64,000 nucleotides of DNA from Streptococcus sp. LYSM12 (GTDB taxonomy: Bacteria > Bacillota > Bacilli > Lactobacillales > Streptococcaceae), in contig NZ_SPOZ01000003.1 in assembly GCF_004569635.1 (NCBI RefSeq), positions 1 to 64,000 on the forward strand, written 5' to 3'. Made by a program: the position numbers and the translations under genes. Below the pieces are notes generated by a model. That model was not told the origin of the DNA, made no database searches, and saw nothing but the letters and a program-made list of their open reading frames with translations. Positions 8,338 to 17,522 of this stretch are shown here, one piece after another. The number at the start of each line of letters is the position of its first letter. Positions within the stretch are counted from its first letter, which is position 1.

Positions 8338-9018
8338 GTGTTCTACCTCAACCATGAAACAGGAAATACCTATCACTACCTAAGCAACCAAGCAGGCTCT
8401 GTGACAGGCTTGAGTCAAGATGGTCAAGCAATCGCTTCAAGTCGTTACAGCCTCTACGGTTCAACGACTGGAACAACAGATACCACTGGTAACCCGTTTG
8501 CCTATAATGGTGAAGCCCGTGATGTCACAGGTCTTACCAATCCTCTACTCCGTTATGGGGCGGACACTGCTTCTGAAACGGTAGTGGACACCCTTGTGGA
8601 TTCTGCGACAGGTGGCAATGTTACACCAGCTAGTATTGGAACCAATCTTGTACTTAATGCGGTTTCAGAGGGGATATCAGCTAGAACTGTCAAAGCGGAT
8701 GTACCTATTAACAAGCCTAAAGCTGGTGATGTTAGAAAGAAGTCTAATCAAGTAATAGCAGATGATATTATATTTAGTAATAAATTTTCAAAAAAAGATT
8801 ATTTAGGTCAAGTTGTAGAAAGAGGCTGGAATAATCAGATGATTGCGGATACTATTAACAATCCTGTGAAAACAACAAAAGGGTATAATAAATATACAAA
8901 TAGTAGCGTAACCAATTATTATATTGATGATATTCACTATGTAGCAATTGATGATAGTACTGGAAAAGTTATTCAAATTGCTGATTTAAAAGATAGTGAC
9001 TGGAGAGGACCAAAGTAA
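8338..9018 (+). CDS. Chimeric orphan Rhs module C with colicin E5-like RNase tip
   Basis: Rhs homology starts at about 8263, just after an in-frame TAA at 8257-8259, and no ATG or ribosome site follows; GTG 8338 is a formal start only. The core runs to GEARDVTG, then jumps straight to NPLLRYGADTASETVVDTL, a segment that in module B lies about 340 residues further on. The RARYYD and DPSGH signatures are therefore deleted. The last about 65 residues carry RGW...MIADTINNPV...TNYYIDD-IHYVAIDDSTGKVIQ, the pattern of colicin E5-type RNases, which cut anticodons of Tyr, His, Asn and Asp tRNAs. The tip looks intact. Expression is uncertain. Confidence 0.6.
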   Translation: MFYLNHETGNTYHYLSNQAGSVTGLSQDGQAIASSRYSLYGSTTGTTDTTGNPFAYNGEARDVTGLTNPLLRYGADTASETVVDTLVDSATGGNVTPASIGTNLVLNAVSEGISARTVKADVPINKPKAGDVRKKSNQVIADDIIFSNKFSKKDYLGQVVERGWNNQMIADTINNPVKTTKGYNKYTNSSVTNYYIDDIHYVAIDDSTGKVIQIADLKDSDWRGPK

Positions 9019-9021
9019 AAA

Positions 9022-9549
9022 ATGATAGAAAGACCTAAGGGAAAAATCAACGAAATTATTTATTCACATACTGTTTATTTTGATTTCAAATATCGCATAT
9101 ATCCGACATTAATAGGTTTATTTGATATACTTGAAGAGATTATACAAGCAGAAGAAACAACAAAATATATTTCTATTATTCCTTTTTATGCAAATGCAAA
9201 GTCAAATTCTCAAGAGGAATTCGATATGGGGGGGATGTATATTAAGTGTCAACCACGAGTAACTCCTGAGGATAGAGAAGAATTCATAAAGGATTGTATG
9301 TTTTGGCTAGATAAAGATTCAGAGTATAAACTGCTTGAGAAGTATGTTACCTTAGAAGATATGCAGAATAGTCATTTCTTAGTTGAAAAATCTGATGTTC
9401 TAGGTTTTCAACAAAGTATTCAAACTTACATGACTTTTTTAATGGAAAGGGGAATTCCACAAATGATGAAATGGCTGTACGAGATATGTGCATTGGATTG
9501 TGAAGATCTTCCATATGGCTATTTTCGTTTTAAAATCTCATCGGATTAA
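9022..9549 (+). CDS. Hypothetical protein, candidate immunity protein for the E5-like tip
   Basis: A 175-residue soluble acidic protein, ATG 9022, three bases after the stop of module C. AT-rich composition and position match the other candidate immunity genes in the array. No family recognised. Binding and blocking the tip C RNase is an inference from gene order. Confidence 0.5.
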   Translation: MIERPKGKINEIIYSHTVYFDFKYRIYPTLIGLFDILEEIIQAEETTKYISIIPFYANAKSNSQEEFDMGGMYIKCQPRVTPEDREEFIKDCMFWLDKDSEYKLLEKYVTLEDMQNSHFLVEKSDVLGFQQSIQTYMTFLMERGIPQMMKWLYEICALDCEDLPYGYFRFKISSD

Positions 9550-9676
9550 GGAATTAAAATACTAGTGTGGACGAAATGATAATCTATGCAAGCTAGGTTT
9601 TGTCAATAATATTTGAAATATTATAATGCAGATGCAAAAAAATGTGATGTTTCAATAATGAATTTTAGTTCGTATT

Positions 9677-9819
9677 CCGTGGTGCTGTAGGCGCTTGAGC
9701 TAGTCATCAAGGACTTTAAAAACGCTAGGAGGTATTTACTCGTTTTCCGTCCTCTCTTTCCTAGCTCCCCCGCCCACCTATGGAGTTATCCTCCATAGGT
9801 GTTTTTGACAACACCACGG
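9677..9819 (+). repeat. Structured 143-bp element, copy 2
   Basis: Ends CCGTGGTG (9677) and CACCACGG (9812) are inverted. Internal pairs GAGCTAG (9697) with CTAGCTC (9761) and AGGAC (9710) with GTCCT (9749), plus the same perfect 11-bp hairpin as copy 1 (1626-1764), are kept, while the apical loop of arm 1 differs. It lies between the tip C immunity gene and module D, the same relative place as copy 1. The remainder of 9550-9944 is AT-rich flank shared with the other module joints. Confidence 0.6.
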
Positions 9820-9944
9820 GAATTATCTAGTTTGTTATTAAAGTACAACAAAGGAGTAAAGATTGGCTTACTTATTTATTTGTAAAACAGGATAAAAAAT
9901 AGGTCATAAACAAATTTTTATTAGTTACAGAATGCCATGATAGA

Positions 9945-10919
9945 ATGGTTAGGAACTGGTGTTCGTTTTTGCCTTACGACAAGAACGGCAACCGGATTTC
10001 TTCTAAGAAGAAGGATGAGAAGTTAGACTACCTCTACGATACGGAGAACCGTCTGCTTGCGGTCAAGGATAAGGATGGTCTTCTCATGGCCGCTCTCTAT
10101 GATGGGGACGATAACCGCGTATTTACCGCCAGCCGCAAGGAGGGTAAGCATACCTATCAACTCTTCAAACGCGAGGAGAAGAAGAAATCTCCTTATACTT
10201 CTCCAAATGGGGAGGAGCACAGCCTCTTCTGGTATGGCTTTAGTCAGAATGTGCTTCAGGCACTCTCAAGCTTCCCACAGACCGTTGGGACTATTTGGCA
10301 TGAGATTTTCGACGATGTCTCTACCGCCTACCACCAGAAAGTGGCGAAAGACAGGGCGGGTAGTGAGGGACTGGTGGTCAACCCACCAGACTTAGGAAAT
10401 CTCCCTGGCGAGGGTGATGTGACCTATGCTTCTCAAGTGAAAGAGGTTCTTATCCCTTACACCACACGGGAGGACACATTCAACTATTATGAAGAGCGCA
10501 ACTATGTCAATGATGTCAATCGGGCACATATCGAGGTTCTCCAGACCTATGACCGGGAGCTAAAAGCCCGTGAGACCTACACCTATGGACAGGGTAGAGT
10601 ATCTTACCTCAACCATGAAACAGGAGATACCTATCACTACCTAAGCAACCAAGCAGGATCCGTCACCGGCTTGACCAAGGACGGACAAGTCGTAGCGTCA
10701 AGCAGCTATAGTCTTTACGGTTCAGCCAAGCAGTCAACAGACGAGACAGGCAATCCGTTTGCCTACAATGGGGAAGCAAGGGACATCACAGGTTTTGACT
10801 ACCTGCGTGCAAGATACTATGATAGCAGGGCTGGGACGTTCTTAACCGAGGATAGCTATGCGGGTCAAGCAACAGCCCCCCCTCAGTCGGAAGCTACAGC
10901 TATGTTCACAACAACCTAG
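9945..10919 (+). pseudogene. Orphan Rhs module D, frame-shifted near the core end
   Basis: The Rhs core is readable from PYDKNGNRISSKK to the EDSYAGQAT signature. There the C-run is 7 instead of 5 with one base replaced, two further bases are lost shortly after, and another C is lost in the DPSG codons, so the frame ends at TAG 10917-10919 before the core is complete. The original frame can still be followed past 10940 as GHFWQFRKMIPDG and ends at a TAG near 11048. No ribosome site precedes ATG 9945. The module has no toxin tip and no immunity gene, so it is most likely dead. Confidence 0.6.
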
Positions 10920-11023
10920 CTAACTATACTGACCAAGTGGACACTTCTGGCAGTTTCGGAAGATGATTCCTGACGGACGGGGGAACCCAATTTGCATTTG
11001 TGGGGATAAGCAATCACAGAGTA

Positions 11024-11052
11024 TTGCCAAATCCTGCTGTTTTTGCTAGAAT
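11024..11052 (+). promoter_or_regulatory. pheST promoter
   Basis: TTGCCA (11024-11029), a 17-base spacer and TAGAAT (11047-11052) with an extended TGC make a strong vegetative promoter. It drives the T-box leader that starts about 8 bases later. Confidence 0.75.
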
Positions 11053-11057
11053 AAAGG

Positions 11058-11255
11058 TAATTGAATAGAAGTCTGCGAGACTAGTACATCTAGGGAAACT
11101 GTCTAGGGAGGTGAGCCATGACTGGAAGCTCATTCGGTGAAAATAGGTCGAATTCACTCGTATAAGGACTTAGAAATAAGGTTTGCAGAAATGCAAATGA
11201 AAACGGATGGTACCGCGTGACAACGCTCCGATTGAGTGTGGTCATGCGTTTTTAC
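11058..11255 (+). promoter_or_regulatory. T-box leader, phenylalanine-specific
   Basis: The T-box sequence GGATGGTACCGCG lies at 11205-11217. The specifier loop contains GAATTCACT, with TTC (Phe) at 11153-11155. A terminator hairpin (TGAC at about 11218 with GTCA near 11241, ending in the T-run 11249-11253) competes with the antiterminator. Uncharged tRNA-Phe is expected to bind and allow readthrough into pheS and pheT. Identity follows from the T-box motif, the Phe codon and the downstream gene. Confidence 0.9.
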
Positions 11256-11267
11256 TTTGGAGGAACT

Positions 11268-12314
11268 ATGGCAACAATTGAACAACAGTTAGCTGAATTA
11301 AAACAATCAACGCTTGATGAGTTGCAAAAGATTCGTCATGAAAACGCTAAGGATTTGCAGGACTTGAAAGTCGCTGTACTAGGGAAAAAAGGTTCGTTGA
11401 CCGATTTATTGAAAGGCTTGAAAGACTTGTCAAACGAGATGAAGCCGATTATCGGAAAGCAGGTCAATGAAGTCCGTGATGTCTTGACGAAAGCTTTTGA
11501 AGAAACCGCAGAACTAGTTGAAGCTGAAAAAATTAAGAAGCAATTAGCTCAAGAATCCATTGATGTGACCTTGCCAGGACGTGTGGTCAAACAGGGGTAT
11601 CGTCATGTCTTGACTCAGGTTAGTGAGGAAATTGAAGATATTTTCTTGGGCATGGGGTTTCAGATTGTTGACGGTTTTGAAGTAGAAAAAGATTACTACA
11701 ACTTTGAGCGGATGAATTTACCAAAGGATCATCCAGCCCGCGACATGCAAGATACTTTCTATATCACTGAAGAAATCTTAATGCGGACCCATACCAGTCC
11801 CGTTCAGGCGCGAACCATGGATCAGCATGATTTCTCAAAAGGTGCTCTCAAGATGATTTCCCCAGGGCGGGTTTTCCGTCGGGATACCGATGATGCAACC
11901 CATAGCCATCAATTCCACCAGATTGAAGGCCTGGTTGTTGGGAAAAATGTCTCCATGGGAGATTTGAAAGGTACGCTTGAGATGATTATCAAGAAGATGT
12001 TTGGTGCAGACCGTCACATCCGTCTTCGTCCGTCTTATTTCCCATTTACAGAACCGTCAGTTGAGGTTGATGTGTCTTGTTTCAAGTGTGGTGGTGAGGG
12101 CTGCAATGTCTGCAAGAAGACAGGCTGGATTGAAATCTTAGGTGCTGGAATGGTACATCCTCATGTTCTTGAAATGAGTGGGATTGATCCAACTGAATAT
12201 TCTGGTTTTGCTTTTGGTCTTGGCCAGGAACGGATTGCCATGCTCCGCTATGGTATCAATGATATCCGTCATTTCTATCAAGGTGATGTTCGTTTTTCTG
12301 AGCAATTCAAATAG
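11268..12314 (+). CDS. pheS: Phenylalanyl-tRNA synthetase alpha subunit
   Basis: The 348-residue class II synthetase alpha chain charges tRNA-Phe with phenylalanine as an alpha2-beta2 tetramer. ATG 11268 is chosen because GGAGG lies 6 bases before it; the frame also opens upstream inside the T-box terminator. An N-terminal coiled coil (residues 1-90) binds tRNA. The catalytic core contains motif 2 ([16 protein letters not shown]), a Cys-rich [12 protein letters not shown] insert and the motif 3 segment [14 protein letters not shown] near the end. Full length for the family. It is controlled by the T-box leader, and pheT follows after one intervening gene. Confidence 0.96.
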   Translation: MATIEQQLAELKQSTLDELQKIRHENAKDLQDLKVAVLGKKGSLTDLLKGLKDLSNEMKPIIGKQVNEVRDVLTKAFEETAELVEAEKIKKQLAQESIDVTLPGRVVKQGYRHVLTQVSEEIEDIFLGMGFQIVDGFEVEKDYYNFERMNLPKDHPARDMQDTFYITEEILMRTHTSPVQARTMDQHDFSKGALKMISPGRVFRRDTDDATHSHQFHQIEGLVVGKNVSMGDLKGTLEMIIKKMFGADRHIRLRPSYFPFTEPSVEVDVSCFKCGGEGCNVCKKTGWIEILGAGMVHPHVLEMSGIDPTEYSGFAFGLGQERIAMLRYGINDIRHFYQGDVRFSEQFK

Positions 12315-12326
12315 GGAGATGTTCAG

Positions 12327-12794
12327 ATGATTGTTGAAATCGAGAAAAAAGATCTTCCCTTGCTTAGGGAAATGGCGATACAGACTTTTGAGGAAACCTT
12401 TGGCGAATTTATCAAGAAAGCAGATTTGGAGCATTTTTATACTCATGATTTAGCTCTTGAGACCTTGGAAAAAGAATGGCATCATCAAGAGTCTGCCCAC
12501 TATTTTGTTCTCCATGAGGGACAGCCAGTTAGTTTTCTAAAGGTTAACTGGGGTCAAGCTCAGACCGAACATGAGTTAGAAAATGCCTTTGAAATTCAAC
12601 GAATCTATGTCCTAAAATCCCACCAAGGCTATGGTCTTGGTAAGGCCTTGTTTGAATTTGCCTTAGAGCAGGCTAGAGAAGCTGGTTTTACTTGGGCTTG
12701 GCTAGGAGTTTGGGAGAAGAATGTGAGAGCGCAGCAGTTTTATGTCAAGTATGGATTTGAACGCTTTAGTCAGCACGAGTACGTGACAGGATAA
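12327..12794 (+). CDS. GNAT-family N-acetyltransferase, early stop
   Basis: A 155-residue GNAT protein. The acetyl-CoA binding motif A is RIYVLKSHQGYGLGKALFEFA (split at residues about 93-113), followed by motif B WEKNVRAQQFYVKYGFE. The substrate is unknown; an amine, peptide N-terminus or small molecule are all possible. It lies 12 bases after pheS and before pheT, probably in the same T-box-controlled transcript. After the TAA at 12792 the same frame continues as RVDIDWLLKKQ, which matches the usual C-terminal end of such proteins, so a small change has probably cut off about 16 residues. Confidence 0.85.
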   Translation: MIVEIEKKDLPLLREMAIQTFEETFGEFIKKADLEHFYTHDLALETLEKEWHHQESAHYFVLHEGQPVSFLKVNWGQAQTEHELENAFEIQRIYVLKSHQGYGLGKALFEFALEQAREAGFTWAWLGVWEKNVRAQQFYVKYGFERFSQHEYVTG

Positions 12795-12854
12795 AGAGTA
12801 GATATTGACTGGCTTCTGAAAAAGCAGATAATGGAAGAAAAATGAGGAAGTAAG

Positions 12855-15257
12855 ATGTTAGTAAGTTATAAATGGTTAAAAGAGTTAGTGGATATTGAAG
12901 TATCGAGTAAGGACTTGGCTGAAAAAATGTCCACGACAGGAATTGAAGTAGAAAGTGTGACTTCTGCTGCAACTGGTTTGTCAAAAATTGTGGTGGGAGA
13001 AGTCCTCTCTTGTGAAGATGTACCAGATACGCATCTTCATGTCTGCCAAGTGGATGTGGGGGAAGACGTACCGCGCCAAATCATCTGTGGTGCGCCAAAT
13101 GTTCGTGCAGGTATCAAGGTCATAGTAGCACTCCCTGGCGCACGCATTGCAGATAATTATAAGATTAAAAAGGGAAAAATCCGTGGTTTGGAATCGCTCG
13201 GCATGATTTGTTCGCTCGGTGAGTTGGGGATTTCAGATGCTGTTATTCCAAAAGAATTTGCGGACGGGATTCAGGTTTTACCAGCAGATGCAATCAATGG
13301 TGAGGAAGTTTTCTCCTATCTTGGTTTGGATGATGAAGTGATTGAATTATCCATTACACCAAACCGAGCAGATGCACTTTCTATGCGTGGGGTGGCCTAT
13401 GAAGTTGCAGCGATTTATGACAAGACGGTTCAATTTAAGGAGTTTCCACTTGTTGAAATAGAAAAGAAAGCCAGTGATGTGATTGAGGTGAAAATTGAAT
13501 CTCAGAAAGTGGCAGTTTATCATGCGCGCGTGATTGAAAATGTAACGATTGCACCGAGTCCTCAATGGTTGCAAAATCTTTTGATGAATGCAGGGATTCG
13601 TCCGATTAACAATGTGGTCGATGTGACCAATTATATCCTGCTTTATTTCGGACAACCAATGCATGCGTTTGATTTGGATAAATTTGAAGGTAAGACGATT
13701 GTAGCGCGCGATGCACGGGATGGGGAAAGCCTGGTGACCTTGGATCAGGTAGAGCGTGAATTGATAGCAGATGACATCGTTATTTCCGTTGCGGATAAGG
13801 TTGTTGCTCTCGGTGGTGTCATGGGTGGCGCAGAAACAGAAATCGATGCTCAGTCTAAAAATATCGTCTTGGAAGCAGCTCTCTTTGACGGAAAATCAAT
13901 CCGGAAAACATCTGGTCGTTTGAATCTTCGTTCGGAATCATCTTCTCGTTTTGAAAAGGGAATTAATGTAGCAGATGTGATAGCAGCGATGGATAGGGCA
14001 GCGAGCATGATTGCAGAATTGGCAGGTGGTCAAGTCTTGGCAGGTCTTGTTTCTGCAGGAGAAGTGGAGACCAGTCCTGTACCTGTTTCAACTAGTCTGG
14101 ACTATGTCAATCGTTCCTTGGGAACGACTTTAGTCTACAGCGACATCGCAGCTATTTTCCACCGTTTGGGCATGGAGATTGCAGGTGATGAGGAGAACTT
14201 CACAGTTCAAGTTCCATGCCGCCGTTGGGATATTCGCATTCCAGCAGATTTGGTAGAAGAAATTGCGCGGATTTATGGATATGAGAATCTTCCTACAACC
14301 CTGCCAAAAGAAGATGGGACAGCAGGTGAATTGACAGTTAGCCAAAAGCTTCGCCGTCACATTCGCACAGTAGCTGAGGGAGCTGGGATGAGCGAGATTA
14401 TTACCTATGCTTTGACGACCCCTGAAAAGGCTGTTGAATTTAGCCTAGCACCAACAACTGTAACAGAATTGATGTGGCCAATGACAGTAGAGCGCTCGGC
14501 TCTTCGTCAAAATATGATTTCAGGAATACTCGAGACGGTTGCCTATAATGTGGCTCGTAAAAACAAGGATTTAGCCTTGTATGAAATCGGAAAAGTCTTT
14601 GAACAGGCAGGAAGTCCAAGCCAAGATTTACCTCAAGAAATGACAAAGTTTGCCTTTGCTCTTACAGGACTTGTGACAGAAAAAGATTTCCAAACAGCAG
14701 CAAATCCTGTTGATTTCTTCCATGCTAAAGGAGTGTTAGAAGCTCTATTTGCCAAGTATTCACTTGCAGTGGATTATGTGGCGACTAGCCATCTCGCAGC
14801 ACTTCATCCAGGGCGGACTGCTCAGATTGTGTTAAACGGTCAGGTGATTGGTTTTGTTGGACAGGTCCATCCCCAAGTTGCTAAAAATTATGGCATTCCA
14901 GAAACCTATGTGGCAGAGGTGAATGTAGATGCGATTGAGGCTGCGCTTCGACCTGCTGAACCATTTGTTGAGATTTCAAAATTTCCAGCTGTTAGTCGAG
15001 ATATTGCCCTCTTGGTAGATCAGGAGATTCAACACCAAGCGATTCTAGATGCTATTCGGTCTGCCAAGGTTAAATACCTCACGAAAATTAGCCTCTTTGA
15101 TATTTACACGGGTAGTAATATCGAGGCGGGTAAAAAATCAATGGCCTACAACTTGACGTTCCAAAATTCTCAGGATAGTCTGACAGATGAAGAAGTCGCT
15201 AGGTACATGGAAAAAATCTCTGCAACTCTCAGTCAAATAGGAGCAGAAATTCGATAA
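12855..15257 (+). CDS. pheT: Phenylalanyl-tRNA synthetase beta subunit
   Basis: The 800-residue beta chain partners PheS. Domains in order: a tRNA-binding OB fold (about 40-150, with [10 protein letters not shown]), B3/B4 editing domain (about 210-380, [18 protein letters not shown] before it), B5 (about 405-480, ending near RIYGYENLP), a catalytic-like core (about 490-690), and the C-terminal FDX-ACB anticodon-binding domain (about 705-800, [13 protein letters not shown]). Length and order are normal. GAGGAAG precedes ATG 12855 with good spacing. It is separated from pheS by the GNAT gene. Confidence 0.96.
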   Translation: MLVSYKWLKELVDIEVSSKDLAEKMSTTGIEVESVTSAATGLSKIVVGEVLSCEDVPDTHLHVCQVDVGEDVPRQIICGAPNVRAGIKVIVALPGARIADNYKIKKGKIRGLESLGMICSLGELGISDAVIPKEFADGIQVLPADAINGEEVFSYLGLDDEVIELSITPNRADALSMRGVAYEVAAIYDKTVQFKEFPLVEIEKKASDVIEVKIESQKVAVYHARVIENVTIAPSPQWLQNLLMNAGIRPINNVVDVTNYILLYFGQPMHAFDLDKFEGKTIVARDARDGESLVTLDQVERELIADDIVISVADKVVALGGVMGGAETEIDAQSKNIVLEAALFDGKSIRKTSGRLNLRSESSSRFEKGINVADVIAAMDRAASMIAELAGGQVLAGLVSAGEVETSPVPVSTSLDYVNRSLGTTLVYSDIAAIFHRLGMEIAGDEENFTVQVPCRRWDIRIPADLVEEIARIYGYENLPTTLPKEDGTAGELTVSQKLRRHIRTVAEGAGMSEIITYALTTPEKAVEFSLAPTTVTELMWPMTVERSALRQNMISGILETVAYNVARKNKDLALYEIGKVFEQAGSPSQDLPQEMTKFAFALTGLVTEKDFQTAANPVDFFHAKGVLEALFAKYSLAVDYVATSHLAALHPGRTAQIVLNGQVIGFVGQVHPQVAKNYGIPETYVAEVNVDAIEAALRPAEPFVEISKFPAVSRDIALLVDQEIQHQAILDAIRSAKVKYLTKISLFDIYTGSNIEAGKKSMAYNLTFQNSQDSLTDEEVARYMEKISATLSQIGAEIR

Positions 15258-15604
15258 TACAAGATACGAGAATGTTTGACGCGAGTACGACTTGTTTTAT
15301 TTCTAAGCTTCAGCAGTCTACTTTAGACTGTCGATATCCCACTGAGGATGGCTAAATGCACGCTTGTAGGGACTTAGAACCAGTAGGAACGATATGTTCA
15401 GTAGTTTACTGTAATGTTTAAAAGCTGCTCTTACTTTCTGATTTTTAGGACTGCTGGTACATGTCTTGCATTTAGATGTGGATTACACCAATTCACTAGA
15501 TTCGTTTCCCTTTTCTGACTATTTCTATCCTTACAAGGAGCTGCATTTGTAATCAACTGAAGCAGAAACGCTTTTGTTCCCCTTTCACATATTTGGTTAA
15601 CTAA
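15258..15604. other. Intergenic spacer after pheT
   Basis: About 350 bases with no supported gene. Stretches such as TTTAGACTGTCGATATCCC and the AGCAGT/ACTGCT halves look like decayed sequence, but no clear match to the repeat families of this window was seen. Confidence 0.4.
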
Positions 15605-15631
15605 AAAAACTTGGAAATCTCCAAGTTTTTT
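15605..15631. terminator. Bidirectional terminator between pheT and the minus-strand gene
   Basis: AAAAACTTGGA, loop AATC, TCCAAGTTTTT: an 11-bp stem with A-tract and T-tract on the two sides, able to end transcription from both directions. Confidence 0.8.
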
Positions 15632-15637
15632 ATGATA

Positions 15638-15940
15638 TTATAGCAAAAATAACTCAATGGTAATCTGTTCTGTTTCGCCGTACTTGGCAAGGAGCTGGGC
15701 TGCGATGTCATCATAAAGGGTATGGATGACTGTGATTTTCTCAGGGAACTGTTTACCGACATAGTCAAATCTGCATTCAATGGTTAGAAATAATTCATGA
15801 AAGAGCTCATTGATGTGTTCTAATTGAGCAATCAAGACTGCATCATCTTTTAAAAAATCAGGGATTTCCTTGCGGTGGTCAGCAAAATCATCGATTTTCT
15901 TGACAGGGAAACAGCCGTATTCTAGGCAAAATTCATACAT
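15638..15940 (-). CDS. Small conserved-looking hypothetical protein
   Basis: A 100-residue acidic protein on the minus strand, with GGAG about 8 bases before its ATG at 15940. It has the look of a soluble helical protein and no signal peptide, metal site or known motif. It is the only gene on this strand between pheT and the VTC gene, and it ends directly at the shared terminator. The function is not known to me. Confidence 0.55.
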   Translation of the reverse strand: MYEFCLEYGCFPVKKIDDFADHRKEIPDFLKDDAVLIAQLEHINELFHELFLTIECRFDYVGKQFPEKITVIHTLYDDIAAQLLAKYGETEQITIELFLL

Positions 15941-15974
15941 GTTCTATTCTCCATTCTCGTTCTAATACTCTATA

Positions 15975-16110
15975 AAATCAACAGCTGTCTAGCTTTCATA
16001 CTTTATTAATTGTGAAAGCTAGGAGATTAGGCTAGTGAAGCTAGCTTCCTCTAAATAGCGATAAAACAGAAAGCTCAGCGAGGTGAGCTAATACTCAATG
16101 AAAATGAAAA
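15975..16110 (+). repeat. Intergenic repeat family 3, copy 1
   Basis: It contains the inverted pair CTAGCTTTCA/TGAAAGCTAG around 15988-16022 followed by GGAGATTAGGCTAG. Related sequence is seen at 33862-33995 and 38313-38440. Each copy ends near a sequence reading (A)TACTCA or its variants. Function unknown. Confidence 0.45.
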
Positions 16111-16129
16111 AGCAACTCGTTTTCTTTTC

Positions 16130-16384
16130 CTGTCCTTAACATTTTCATACCTTAAACCAACAAGGACTACGCCCTTTGTGAAAAAGAGACGAATCCGTTG
16201 CAACGTTTATTGGTTTACGGCTAGGGCTCCCTTTAAGGAAACGAAGCTGTTCTACCTTTGGAGGTGTGATTACCTTTGGGTGCAACATCTTCTTGGTTGC
16301 AAGAGGTCCCAAGCCGGTCGTTATCTAGTTTCTCCCTGCATTTCATTTTTGATGAAGTTAGCTAGCCTCTGCTAAGTTTCACAA
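16130..16384 (+). repeat. Decayed intergenic repeat of the 31-kb/47-kb family
   Basis: AAAAAGAGACGAATCCGTTGCAACG and the following GTTTACGGCTAGGG (split here at 16180 and 16213) match parts of the array at 30,960-31,755, where the sequence reads GAGACGAAGCCGTTGCGA. A 65-codon frame across it (16178-16375) is therefore not considered a gene. Confidence 0.45.
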
Positions 16385-16545
16385 TATAGCAGCCGTTTCG
16401 TTTATTTTTAGTACTAGGCAAGGAGTCGCAGGTAGTTGAAATAGTTGATAACTATTTCAAGTGACAGATAAGAAAAGTGTAACTTTTCTCAATGGTACAG
16501 CAAGACGAGTGAACGAAGTAATAAAATATAAACTAAACGACTATA
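16385..16545 (+). repeat. MITE-like repeat (TATAG...CTATA family), copy 1 with internal insert
   Basis: The left end TATAGCAGCCGTTTCGTTTA and right end AAACTAAACGACTATA are inverted. The centre keeps TTTTAGTACTAGGCAAGGAG and CGAGTGAACGAAGTAATAAA. About 55 extra bases split the middle compared with the other copies at 22391, 25467, 33660, 33768, 44350 and 48318. Confidence 0.6.
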
Positions 16546-16778
16546 ACTTCTGTCCGACCGCTTATTTTATCTAGGAATGGGCTGTCGAAAGTTGGAAATA
16601 AAATGAGTGACACTCGTGTCAAACGCTGACGTTTGTTGAACATACGATGTCATTTGACTATATCATATTTGCCAGCAGAGACCAACTATTCTGTTTAAGA
16701 TTTTTTTAATGAAACTTTCAGCTTTCTTTCATGTTTCTTCGTTAAACTATTGTTACTGAAAGATAAAGGAAGTGACAG

Positions 16779-17522
16779 ATGAAGACAAAAATCGTACAAA
16801 AACAATTTAGACGTAAGGAATCAAAGTACATAGTAGACAAGAAAGTATTTGTTCAATTAGAAGCAGAATTGAAAGAGCATATGGTAGCCGACGACTATGC
16901 TAAATCCAGCATTACCAATATCTATTTTGACAATGACAATTTTGGGATGATTCAAGATGCTATTGCCAAGAAATATGGTCGAGAAAAGGTGAGAATGCGA
17001 ATCTATGATACTGAACCAAGTGAGAATAGTCAGGCCTTTTTAGAAATTAAACAAAAAGAAAATAAAATCGGCCTTAAGTACCGCCTGACATCAACGCCGC
17101 TTGCGGTCATGAATTATGTCGAAAAAGGTTTGGCAGATCACACCATTACAGATGAGAAAGTGACATCCAAGTTAGAGGTTTTACGGGAGCGCTACGGCAC
17201 GATTAAACCCAAAATGTATATCTACTACGATCGTGTGTCTTTCAAGGGAAAAGAAGATAGGAAGATACGCGTGACTGTAGATCAAAATCTGCTCTATCGA
17301 GATGACTATGTGGATGTGAAAAAGGGGAAATTTGGTAGGTACCTGCTGGATCCAGATAAGGTAATCATGGAAATTAAGGTACCAGAGAAGCACCCTGCAT
17401 GGTTAATAGCGCTACTTGAAAAATACCAGATTGACAAGCAGTCTTTTTCAAAATACGGGAATGCCTATCGTCTAGCTCAGACAAGTAGGGGAGGTGAGCC
17501 TTATGCAAATGCAGTTATTTAG
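16779..17522 (+). CDS. VTC-domain (polyphosphate polymerase-like) protein
   Basis: A 247-residue protein with the VTC tunnel fold found in yeast polyphosphate polymerase. Key features are FRRKESKYIV near the start (basic tunnel residues), IYFDNDNF, REKVRMRIY, FLEIKQKENKIGLKYR, and the metal-binding VIMEIKVPEKHP near residue 195. RBS AAGGAAG precedes ATG 16779. The last bases overlap a DUF4956 membrane protein gene. In Gram-positive bacteria this pair often occurs near surface or exopolysaccharide functions. The substrate is not proven; nucleotide-dependent polymer synthesis is a family-based guess. Confidence 0.85.
   Translation: MKTKIVQKQFRRKESKYIVDKKVFVQLEAELKEHMVADDYAKSSITNIYFDNDNFGMIQDAIAKKYGREKVRMRIYDTEPSENSQAFLEIKQKENKIGLKYRLTSTPLAVMNYVEKGLADHTITDEKVTSKLEVLRERYGTIKPKMYIYYDRVSFKGKEDRKIRVTVDQNLLYRDDYVDVKKGKFGRYLLDPDKVIMEIKVPEKHPAWLIALLEKYQIDKQSFSKYGNAYRLAQTSRGGEPYANAVI

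Noticed and set aside
11217-11267. Upstream GTG start for pheS
   Set aside because: It lies in the T-box terminator; ATG 11268 has a good ribosome site and matches the known N-terminus.
16178-16375. 65-codon plus-strand frame
   Set aside because: It lies in sequence related to the repeats at 31 kb, has no ribosome site and an odd Cys/Trp-rich composition.
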